8,245 nucleotides of DNA from Fibrobacter sp. (lineage in GTDB: Bacteria > Fibrobacterota > Fibrobacteria > Fibrobacterales > Fibrobacteraceae), in assembly GCA_017520105.1 (NCBI GenBank), contig JAFWRL010000135.1, positions 1 to 8,245 of the forward strand, in the 5' to 3' direction. Numbering within the stretch: the stretch's first letter is position 1; each line of letters begins with the position of its first letter. Made by a program: the position numbers and the translations under genes. The notes under the pieces were generated by a model that saw nothing but the letters and a program-made list of their open reading frames with translations, ran no database searches and had not been told where the DNA came from. Of this stretch, positions 1 to 4,951 are shown piece after piece.

Positions 1-276
1 GACCCACGCCTCACCCACATGCGCGGCGCCCTCAGTTGGGCGAAGACAGCCATGCCGCACAGCATCGGCAGCCAGTTCTTCATCGTCCACGGCAACAACG
101 TCCACTTCTTGGACCACGACCAATGCGGCACGGGCCCGGCTGACGGCTACTCCGTGTTCGGTCAGCTCTACGAAGGTTTTGACGTGCTCGACGAAATCGC
201 CGGCGTTCAGACTGGCCGTAACGACGCCCCCTACGATGACGTGATTATCGAAAGCGTCACGATTGAGAAGATTTAG
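1..276 (+). CDS. Cyclophilin-type peptidyl-prolyl cis-trans isomerase, C-terminal part (5' end outside window)
   Basis: This is the last 91 codons of a cyclophilin; the reading frame is open to the left edge, so the ATG at 19 is internal rather than the start. Family motifs are visible in order: an ALSWAK stretch matching the usual 'G.lSMA', then GSQFFIVHG (the GSQFFI core that forms part of the active site), then FLD, then SVFGQLYEGFDVLDEIA, matching the conserved VFG.v.eGmdVld.I strand and helix. The end, VIIESVTIEKI, is the normal closing beta strand. Cyclophilins isomerise X-Pro peptide bonds and assist protein folding. Whether this one is cytoplasmic or exported cannot be told because the N-terminus is missing. 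A 32-bp palindrome begins 10 nt after the stop. The family call is secure; the precise paralogue is not. Confidence 0.9.
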   Translation, partial: DPRLTHMRGALSWAKTAMPHSIGSQFFIVHGNNVHFLDHDQCGTGPADGYSVFGQLYEGFDVLDEIAGVQTGRNDAPYDDVIIESVTIEKI

Positions 277-286
277 TTGGTAGAAT

Positions 287-318
287 GGAATTGAAAATTT
301 TTAAAAATTTTCAATTCC
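287..318. terminator. Perfect 32-bp A/T-rich palindrome, probable terminator of the isomerase gene
   Basis: The 16-nt half GGAATTGAAAATTTTT is followed directly by its exact reverse complement, so the whole 32 bp reads the same on both strands. As RNA it would fold into a long hairpin with T/A runs near the tip. It sits just after the isomerase stop and before the tRNA promoter, the expected place for a terminator. It lacks a T-tract after the stem, so it is not a textbook rho-independent terminator. A protein-binding palindrome is the alternative. Confidence 0.5.
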
Positions 319-322
319 GCCC

Positions 323-351
323 TTGACACGTACATCTATTCATTCTATATT
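323..351 (+). promoter_or_regulatory. Sigma-70-type promoter of tRNA-Ala
   Basis: A perfect -35 box TTGACA (323-328) and a -10 box TATATT (346-351) are separated by exactly 17 nt. Transcription would start near 358, about 7 nt before the mature tRNA 5' end. The same pair of hexamers with the same spacing recurs upstream of the antitoxin gene at 7567-7595 on the other strand. Confidence 0.8.
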
Positions 352-364
352 TGTGCGCGTCCTC

Positions 365-437
365 GGGGTTATAGCTCAGTTGGTAGAGCGCCTGCATGGC
401 ATGCAGGAGGTCAGGAGTTCGACTCTCCTTAGCTCCA
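365..437 (+). tRNA. tRNA-Ala (anticodon GGC)
   Basis: A 73-nt sequence folds into a full cloverleaf. The acceptor stem GGGGTTA pairs with TAGCTCC, followed by discriminator A437. The D arm is GCTC/GAGC. The anticodon stem CCTGC/GCAGG encloses the loop ATGGCAT with anticodon GGC at 398-400, and the T arm AGGAG/CTCCT encloses TTCGACT. The third acceptor pair is G367-T434, the G3-U70 wobble that is the alanine identity element recognised by AlaRS. It reads GCC and GCU codons. The 3' CCA is not encoded (ACTA follows), so it must be added after transcription. It appears to be a single-gene unit with its own promoter and terminator. Confidence 0.97.
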
Positions 438-440
438 CTA

Positions 441-472
441 GAAAGACTCGCATTGCGGGTCTTTTCTTTTTT
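441..472 (+). terminator. Rho-independent terminator of tRNA-Ala
   Basis: AAGACTCGC (443-451) pairs with GCGGGTCTT (455-463) around an ATT loop, with one G-U pair, and A442/T464 extends the stem. A T-rich tract follows (T runs to 472 broken by one C). It begins 4 nt after the tRNA discriminator base. Confidence 0.85.
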
Positions 473-540
473 CTCGTAAATTTTTTCCACCAACGATAGC
501 GGAAAACGATAACGCTCCAAATTTAAACAAAAAAAACGTT

Positions 541-598
541 CAAATAAAGAAATATCATTATCACTATAAAATAATAATTTTGTATTTTATTTAGCATT
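541..598 (+). promoter_or_regulatory. A/T-rich upstream region of the M23 peptidase gene, no Shine-Dalgarno
   Basis: This stretch is almost wholly A/T. It contains TATAAA at 565-570, a plausible -10 box, but no good -35 at the right distance, and a second -10-like TATTTT at 583-588. No purine-rich ribosome binding site precedes the ATG at 599. The rest of the gap (473-540) holds nothing I can name. Confidence 0.3.
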
Positions 599-2611
599 AT
601 GGATAGGTTCACTAAAATTTCATCGTTTATTCTTACTGTCGGCAGCGTATTCGGCATCGCTGCTACAACCGCAGGAACCTCTTGTGACGCCAGCAAAATG
701 GACGCATTCGCTTACGAGGACTGCATCGCCGCCCAACGAGGCGCCAAAATCGACAACACGGATTTTTCCGAAAGGGCCGCCCCTCCACCAGAACTCGTCT
801 CGGAATCCTACGTCGAGCCGTTTAAATACGACCCGTTCCAGCGAGACGCCTACTTGACATCTTCGTTCGGCGAAAACCGCGGTACCCGCTACCATGCCGG
901 TATCGATTATTCCACAGAAATGGAAGAAGGCTGGCCAATCTTCGCCCCGGAAAACGGATACGTCAAGGAAGTCCAGACCTCGCCCTTCGGCTACGGCAAA
1001 GTGATGTACTTCGAAGGAAACAGCGGAAAGACATGGGTTTTCGCCCACCAAAGTAGCTTCACCCCGGCGGTCGAAAACGCGGTACGCCAAAAACAGCTAG
1101 CCACAAAAAGCAACGATGTAACCGTCAAGCCCAACATCAGGTTCCGTAAAGGCGACACGCTCACGTACTCGGGCAGCACAGGAATCGGCAACCCGCATCT
1201 GCATCTCGAAGTCCGCCTGAACAAAGATGAAATTATATCGCCATGCCAGCTCGGCGTCAAGTGCCTCGACACCATCGCACCGCAAATTTTCGGGGTCGCC
1301 GTATGGCAGGGCAACAACTTGTCCCTCACGACAGACCAAGCACTACGCAACGGCTGCGTCGAGACACCAGTCAAGAATGAATTCAACCTTTCCATGGCAG
1401 TAAAAATCGCCGATTACAGCCGCACGCCCAAGGAAAACCCGATGGCCATCCGCCGACTCGAACTGTGGCGTTACGACGAAAAAATCTATAGCAAAGTCAT
1501 GGACAAACTCAGCTATAAAAAGATGCTCGACATCCGCAACGAACTGCTTTGGGCCGAAGAAGCGGACACCGCAGGCGACTGGCACTACATCAACGCGAAA
1601 ATAGGCCCCATATCCACTTACAGACTTGAAATCGAAGACTTCAGCGGGCACGTCACCAAGCGCGAATTCAGTTTCCACCCCTCTTGCAAGAACAACGGCA
1701 CGATAAAACTTGTACAAAACCAGACCTCGCCCGTATATACGTTCCTCAGTAAGAGCATGCTCGACTTGTACCGTTGCGAATCCGGCTACAGTTTTGCAGC
1801 ACTGGATCAGAACGAACAAGTTATCAACGGGGACCTCTGCAAAATATTCGACCACAACAAACCAACGACCATCGGTAAAATCATCGAGGTGTTCCCCGAA
1901 ACAAAATATATCCGGTACAGCGCAAGTGCAACCGCGACCGGCACAGGACGCAGTGTAAATGAACTCATCGCCGTACATTCATTCACCGGCTTCCAGAACA
2001 ACATCAACTGGCACATGAAAATCGGCGATGTCGGCATCTCCCAGAAAATCTCGGGAATCCCCGTCGTCAGCGACACATCGCGCCGCGTTCTCGCCGTGAC
2101 GCGCAACCAAACCGACAGCGTTGATTACTTCGAATTCCACCCGAAGGGATTGCAGTTCTACGGCAAGTGGGAAGTCTGCATCGACAACCCCAACAATCCA
2201 GCCCCACTTTACTGGCTTGGAGAAACGACTCGCCGCTGGTTCTACTTCGACAAGCAAACGGGTTCTAAAAAGCGTTGCGCATCAACCAACGAACTAAGGG
2301 ATGTGGCAAACATCACCGACAACGACGGTATCACGCTCGGGTTCCCCTACTGGTCCGAAGTGTTCTTCGCGGGAGAGCGCAAGCTCGCCCTCAAGATTCC
2401 GCTATTCTCCAAGTATGCCGGCGTCCCGAACGGTAATTCGATTACGGTCAAGGCTGGCAACAAATGGATTGCAGCCGATTACGATTCGGAACCCCGCGAA
2501 ATCGTTATTCTTGGAGACGATTTGCCCGAAGTGGGGGCATCCATTACAGTTCAGGTTACCGACGAACTAAAGCGAAAGACAATAAAAGAATTTGACGTTC
2601 CCGGAATTTAA
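599..2611 (+). CDS. Exported M23-family (LytM-type) metallopeptidase with long C-terminal extension
   Basis: This 670-residue protein is predicted to be exported. Residues 1-25 look like a Sec signal peptide (short basic start, hydrophobic core, small residues ATTAG). The TSC at 27-29 is a poor lipobox, so a lipoprotein is less likely. The peptidase domain spans about 85-215 and keeps every expected M23 residue: HAGID supplies H99 and D103 as zinc ligands, FAH supplies H150, and HLHLE supplies H200 and H202 (the second is the third ligand). M23 enzymes are zinc endopeptidases that typically cut peptidoglycan cross-links, so a role in wall remodelling in the periplasm is inferred. Residues 230-670 are about twice the size of the catalytic part. 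They look rich in beta strands, for example the RLEIEDFSGHVTKREF segment near 350, and match no domain I can name. No Shine-Dalgarno precedes the ATG, and no better in-frame start exists upstream. Confidence 0.9.
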   Translation: MDRFTKISSFILTVGSVFGIAATTAGTSCDASKMDAFAYEDCIAAQRGAKIDNTDFSERAAPPPELVSESYVEPFKYDPFQRDAYLTSSFGENRGTRYHAGIDYSTEMEEGWPIFAPENGYVKEVQTSPFGYGKVMYFEGNSGKTWVFAHQSSFTPAVENAVRQKQLATKSNDVTVKPNIRFRKGDTLTYSGSTGIGNPHLHLEVRLNKDEIISPCQLGVKCLDTIAPQIFGVAVWQGNNLSLTTDQALRNGCVETPVKNEFNLSMAVKIADYSRTPKENPMAIRRLELWRYDEKIYSKVMDKLSYKKMLDIRNELLWAEEADTAGDWHYINAKIGPISTYRLEIEDFSGHVTKREFSFHPSCKNNGTIKLVQNQTSPVYTFLSKSMLDLYRCESGYSFAALDQNEQVINGDLCKIFDHNKPTTIGKIIEVFPETKYIRYSASATATGTGRSVNELIAVHSFTGFQNNINWHMKIGDVGISQKISGIPVVSDTSRRVLAVTRNQTDSVDYFEFHPKGLQFYGKWEVCIDNPNNPAPLYWLGETTRRWFYFDKQTGSKKRCASTNELRDVANITDNDGITLGFPYWSEVFFAGERKLALKIPLFSKYAGVPNGNSITVKAGNKWIAADYDSEPREIVILGDDLPEVGASITVQVTDELKRKTIKEFDVPGI

Positions 2612-2619
2612 TGGTTTTA

Positions 2620-2649
2620 TTGAACACTATTTTGTAAATTCAATACAAA
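2620..2649 (+). promoter_or_regulatory. Possible weak promoter before the small lipoprotein gene
   Basis: TTGAAC (2620-2625) and TACAAA (2644-2649) are 18 nt apart, placing a start near 2656 just before the ribosome binding site. Both boxes deviate from consensus. The gene may instead be co-transcribed with the peptidase gene, which ends 58 nt before its ATG. Confidence 0.3.
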
Positions 2650-2658
2650 CTTATTTCC

Positions 2659-2664
2659 AAGGAG
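2659..2664 (+). promoter_or_regulatory. Shine-Dalgarno AAGGAG that fixes the lipoprotein start
   Basis: AAGGAG lies 5 nt before the ATG at 2670. The same frame is open from 2592, but the upstream ATG there lies inside the peptidase gene, and the extra 26 residues would bury the signal peptide. The start at 2670 is therefore preferred. Confidence 0.85.
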
Positions 2665-2669
2665 ACTTC

Positions 2670-3047
2670 ATGCATTTTCAAAAGTTAATTCCGATTACCG
2701 CAATCGTCGCAGCAATGGGGCTCGTTGCCTGTGAAGACAGCAGTTCTAACGCAGGAATCGAAAGCTGTCAAATAGCATCTGAAAATCCACTCACACTCGA
2801 AACAGTCCAGCAAGGAGTTCCGGTTAAAATCATAATCGATTTAAAAGATGGCAAATTGGTCCAAACGTTTATCGCTGGTCAAGACTTTTCTGAACAAAGT
2901 TGCAGAGAGTTTAACGAAGACGACGATTACGAAAACGTTTACTGCATGGGCAACAAACTCGTCACCACCAGCAAACAAGCCTATTCCGAAACCGATTTTA
3001 ACAGGCTTGAGCAACAGTACATCAACGAGTGCAACGACGCAAATTAG
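2670..3047 (+). CDS. Small predicted lipoprotein of unknown function
   Basis: This 125-residue protein starts with MHFQKL, a hydrophobic stretch (PITAIVAAMG) and the lipobox LVAC, with the lipidated cysteine at 21. The mature part of about 105 residues begins with an acidic/serine tether (EDSSSN). It contains four further cysteines (in SCQ, SCR, YCM and ECN), enough for two disulfides in the periplasm. I recognise no domain. A beta-rich middle (VKIIIDLKDGKLVQTFIAG) suggests a small sandwich or barrel fold, but that is inference. It follows the M23 peptidase gene by 58 nt on the same strand, and converges on the deacetylase gene with only 15 nt between the two stop codons. Confidence 0.8.
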   Translation: MHFQKLIPITAIVAAMGLVACEDSSSNAGIESCQIASENPLTLETVQQGVPVKIIIDLKDGKLVQTFIAGQDFSEQSCREFNEDDDYENVYCMGNKLVTTSKQAYSETDFNRLEQQYINECNDAN

Positions 3048-3075
3048 CGAACACTCTATAATTTATATTTCGCTA
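3045..3075. terminator. Inverted repeat shared by two convergent genes, possible bidirectional terminator
   Basis: TAGCGAA (3045-3051) and TTCGCTA (3069-3075) form a 7-bp stem around a 17-nt A/T-rich loop. The repeat overlaps the stop codons of both the lipoprotein gene (+) and the deacetylase gene (-). The stem is modest and neither side has a strong T-tract, so termination is plausible rather than shown. Confidence 0.4.
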
Positions 3076-3788
3076 TAGTGGACCAGCTTACGCCTGTTGT
3101 TCAACGCCACACGGATGGTATCGCGAACAACATCCCGCAGTCGAGGGAAATCCACCGGATGGACTGCAAGGCGCGGTAAGCCCACAGGTAGTTTCATGAT
3201 AAAGGCAGCATAGGCAATGGCTGCCTTTTCTGTCGCCTTCGGAATCCCGGCAAAACTTGCTACAGGCGACGCATAACGCACCCCGTCGGCCGTCGTCAGA
3301 GAGAAACGGTCTTCGTACAACATTTTCTCCGCACGGACTTGCCCCGGCAAAAACTTGTTGCTGAACCATGTCGGCGGAACAAAAGCCACCGGAGCCTCGG
3401 CAATTCCGTTTTCGTCTGCGAACAACGTTTTCCACGCCTCCAAAGCCGCCTGCAAAAGACGGCTGGATTCGTACTGCGAAAGGCCAGCAAACTCAGCCTC
3501 GCCCGACGTCAGGTTCATCCCGACAAGCCCTGCGTAGCTGCGGCCCTGGCTGAATTCGGCCTTGTGTTTAAAGCCGTGCAACGCCAGTTCAAAGCCTTCC
3601 GATTTCAGCAGTTTCAAGGAATCGCGGAATCCCTGGATAGCTTCAGCAGAAGCATTTTCCGTATCGGGAATTACCAAAACGCTAAAAGGCCGCCCCGCCA
3701 AATCCTTAAGATCTTCGAGAATAGGAATTGCTTTCTGGTAGTTCCAGACACTAAAATCATGAAAACAAAGGAGAAAACGCTTGCACAT
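3063..3788 (-). CDS. DUF2334-type polysaccharide deacetylase family protein
   Basis: This 241-residue protein matches the DUF2334 branch of the NodB-like carbohydrate esterase fold. Its motifs in order are FHDFS near the N-terminus (H10, D11), ALHGFKH (H71 and H75, the metal-binding HxxxH pattern), FVPPTW (residues 136-141) and AVHPVDFP (H210, D213). These correspond to the metal-dependent deacetylase motifs. The substrate cannot be read from sequence; an acetylated glycan of wall or capsule is the family expectation. No signal peptide is evident from the chosen start. The frame is open upstream to 3872, but the extra 28 residues (with LLSTVYCLL) are a translation of the heptamer repeats. MCKRFLLCFHDF matches how the family begins, so the ATG at 3788 is preferred. 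That ATG has no Shine-Dalgarno. Confidence 0.8.
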   Translation of the reverse strand: MCKRFLLCFHDFSVWNYQKAIPILEDLKDLAGRPFSVLVIPDTENASAEAIQGFRDSLKLLKSEGFELALHGFKHKAEFSQGRSYAGLVGMNLTSGEAEFAGLSQYESSRLLQAALEAWKTLFADENGIAEAPVAFVPPTWFSNKFLPGQVRAEKMLYEDRFSLTTADGVRYASPVASFAGIPKATEKAAIAYAAFIMKLPVGLPRLAVHPVDFPRLRDVVRDTIRVALNNRRKLVHYSEI

Positions 3789-3795
3789 GAAAAAA

Positions 3796-3801
3796 ATTAT
3801 A
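3796..3801 (-). promoter_or_regulatory. Perfect -10 box TATAAT immediately before the deacetylase start
   Basis: On the - strand TATAAT ends 7 nt before the ATG at 3788, so a transcript starting at the usual distance would begin at or next to the start codon. No good -35 is present at 16-18 nt; that position falls in the heptamer array. No ribosome binding site precedes the ATG, which fits a leaderless mRNA. Confidence 0.45.
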
Positions 3802-3810
3802 GAAAAAAGA

Positions 3811-3845
3811 AGTAGACAGTAGACGGTAGACAGTAGGCAGTGAAT
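3811..3845 (+). repeat. Heptanucleotide tandem array, AGTAGAC type
   Basis: Five consecutive 7-nt units read AGTAGAC, AGTAGAC, GGTAGAC, AGTAGGC and a degenerate AGTGAAT. The array lies in the divergent gap between the deacetylase and uppP genes. Its translation on the - strand makes the spurious LLSTVYCLL extension of the deacetylase frame. Confidence 0.85.
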
Positions 3846-3875
3846 AGCGAAAAAAGAGTCTGAAAATTGCAAAAC

Positions 3876-3906
3876 ACTTCCTACTTCCTACTTCCTACTT
3901 CCTACT
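3876..3906 (-). repeat. Heptanucleotide tandem array, AGTAGGA type, opposite orientation
   Basis: Four exact copies of ACTTCCT on the + strand run from 3876 to 3903, with a partial ACT after them. Read on the - strand the unit is AGTAGGA, a relative of the AGTAGAC unit at 3811-3845. The two arrays therefore face each other. AGTAGGCAGTG (3832-3842) can pair with CACTTCCTACT (3875-3885) with one mismatch in 11. The array ends 22 nt before the uppP start codon, where a -35 box would be expected. Confidence 0.85.
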
Positions 3907-3927
3907 AAAAGCTACATTTACTTTACT

Positions 3928-4773
3928 ATGTTCGAATCTATTATCCTCGGCCTGTTACAGGGCCTCGCTGAATTCCTCCCCATCTCCAGTTCCGGTCACC
4001 TCGTACTCGGGCACGAACTTCTAGGCATGAACGAAGCAGGCATGTTCTTCGATATCATGCTCCACGCAGGCACACTGCTTTCGATTTTCGTAGTTTTCCA
4101 CAAGAAGATTACGGACATCATCGTCGGTTGCCTCCGCCGCGACAAGGACCAGCTCCGCGAAGCAGGCTTTATAATCCTCGCCAGCATCCCGACAGCGATG
4201 ATTGGCCTCGGCTTCAAGGACGCACTCGAAAGCTTGTTCGAAAACCCGCGCGCCGTCTGCGTCGCAGAACTTTTCACCGGATTGCTCCTATTCACATCGC
4301 AGTGGGGCCCGACCGGCGCCAAACACCCAGATAACGAAGGCGTCAAGATGAACTGGTGGCGAGCACTCGTGACAGGTACGGTGCAGGGTATTGCCTGCAT
4401 TCCGGGCATCAGCCGCAGCGGCTCCACCATCAGCGCCATGATGTTCATGGGCGTGAACCGCAAGTACGCCGGCGAATTCAGCTTCCTCATGAGCATTCCG
4501 GCCGTCGGCGGTGCAGCACTCCTCGATTGCATCAAGTGGATCAAGTGCCAGAGCATGACTCCGGAAAAAGCGCTCCTCGACCCGGAAAAGGCATTGAAAT
4601 GCGTCGATGCCGGCGGATTCACCCCGGAACTTCTGGTTGGCATGATTGTCGCGTTTATCTTCGGCATTATCGCCCTCAAGTGGCTCATGAACTTTGTCCA
4701 GAAAGGCAAGTTCCAGCACTTCGCCTGGTACGTCTGGGCCGTGGGTATTTTGGGATTGATTTTTATAAAGTAA
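3928..4773 (+). CDS. uppP: Undecaprenyl-diphosphate phosphatase UppP (BacA)
   Basis: UppP is a multi-pass inner-membrane enzyme that removes one phosphate from undecaprenyl pyrophosphate. This recycles the lipid carrier for peptidoglycan and other surface glycans and gives bacitracin tolerance. The 281-residue length is normal for the family. Both signature regions are intact. The first, QGLAEFLPISSSGH, carries E15 and H24 (E21 and H30 in E. coli); Gln replaces the first Glu of the ExxxE motif, which I recall as common. The second, PGISRSGSTI (159-168), carries the catalytic Arg163. About eight hydrophobic segments are visible, including FSFLMSIPAVGGAALL and the closing AVGILGLIFI. The ATG at 3928 aligns with the family N-terminus, yet no Shine-Dalgarno precedes it. 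A strong terminator follows about 50 nt downstream. Confidence 0.97.
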   Translation: MFESIILGLLQGLAEFLPISSSGHLVLGHELLGMNEAGMFFDIMLHAGTLLSIFVVFHKKITDIIVGCLRRDKDQLREAGFIILASIPTAMIGLGFKDALESLFENPRAVCVAELFTGLLLFTSQWGPTGAKHPDNEGVKMNWWRALVTGTVQGIACIPGISRSGSTISAMMFMGVNRKYAGEFSFLMSIPAVGGAALLDCIKWIKCQSMTPEKALLDPEKALKCVDAGGFTPELLVGMIVAFIFGIIALKWLMNFVQKGKFQHFAWYVWAVGILGLIFIK

Positions 4774-4821
4774 GAACTTCTAGAAATTTCCAGAATATTA
4801 AAAAATATTTAAGCCACCCCG

Positions 4822-4851
4822 CCCCGATTCATAACGAATCGGGGAATTTTT
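4822..4851 (+). terminator. Rho-independent terminator of uppP
   Basis: CCCCGATTC (4822-4830) pairs perfectly with GAATCGGGG (4836-4844) around the 5-nt loop ATAAC. AA and a run of five T follow. The stem begins 48 nt after the uppP stop codon. Confidence 0.92.
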
Positions 4852-4874
4852 CATTATAAATTCAAAAAAAATAC

Positions 4875-4906
4875 TTTTGCAAGATGTTTTTTTGTAGTTT
4901 GCAAAA
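4875..4906. promoter_or_regulatory. Inverted repeat TTTTGCAA-N16-TTGCAAAA upstream of the FISUMP lipoprotein
   Basis: Two exact 8-nt arms (4875-4882 and 4899-4906) face each other across 16 nt, with centres 24 bp apart. The rest of the gap is T- and A-rich. Its position about 45 nt before the start codon suits a regulator-binding site, but A/T-rich sequence makes chance symmetry easier. No regulator is identified. Confidence 0.35.
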
Positions 4907-4925
4907 AACTTTAAACTGTATGGGA

Positions 4926-4948
4926 TAGAATCAATTTTTCAAAGAGGA
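4926..4948 (+). promoter_or_regulatory. Candidate -10 box and ribosome binding site of the FISUMP lipoprotein
   Basis: TAGAAT (4926-4931) is one base from the -10 consensus. The nearest TTGCAA (4899-4904) is 21 nt upstream, too far for a standard promoter. AGAGGA (4943-4948) is a good Shine-Dalgarno close to the ATG at 4952. A transcript starting near 4938 would have a very short leader. Confidence 0.4.
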
Positions 4949-4951
4949 TAT

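Noticed and set aside
365..437. tRNA-Ala considered as an integration site for a mobile element
   Set aside because: No second copy of the tRNA 3' end, no integrase and no change in gene character follow it within the window.
311..520. Open frame on the - strand across the tRNA gene (translation includes ESRTPDLLHAMQALYQL)
   Set aside because: It is an antisense translation of the tRNA-Ala gene, a common false protein call.
1343..1978. 211-codon open frame on the - strand inside the M23 gene
   Set aside because: It is an out-of-phase shadow of the peptidase gene with no recognisable motif or ribosome binding site, while the + strand frame carries an intact M23 active site.
3789..3872. N-terminal extension of the deacetylase frame (with LLSTVYCLL)
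   Set aside because: The added residues are a translation of the heptamer repeats. The family N-terminus aligns from the ATG at 3788.
3811..3906. Heptamer arrays considered as a CRISPR array
   Set aside because: Units are 7 nt and directly adjacent, with no spacers and no cas genes nearby.
3996..4709. 237-codon open frame on the - strand inside uppP
   Set aside because: It is antisense to a gene with all UppP signatures intact; its own translation has no domain character.
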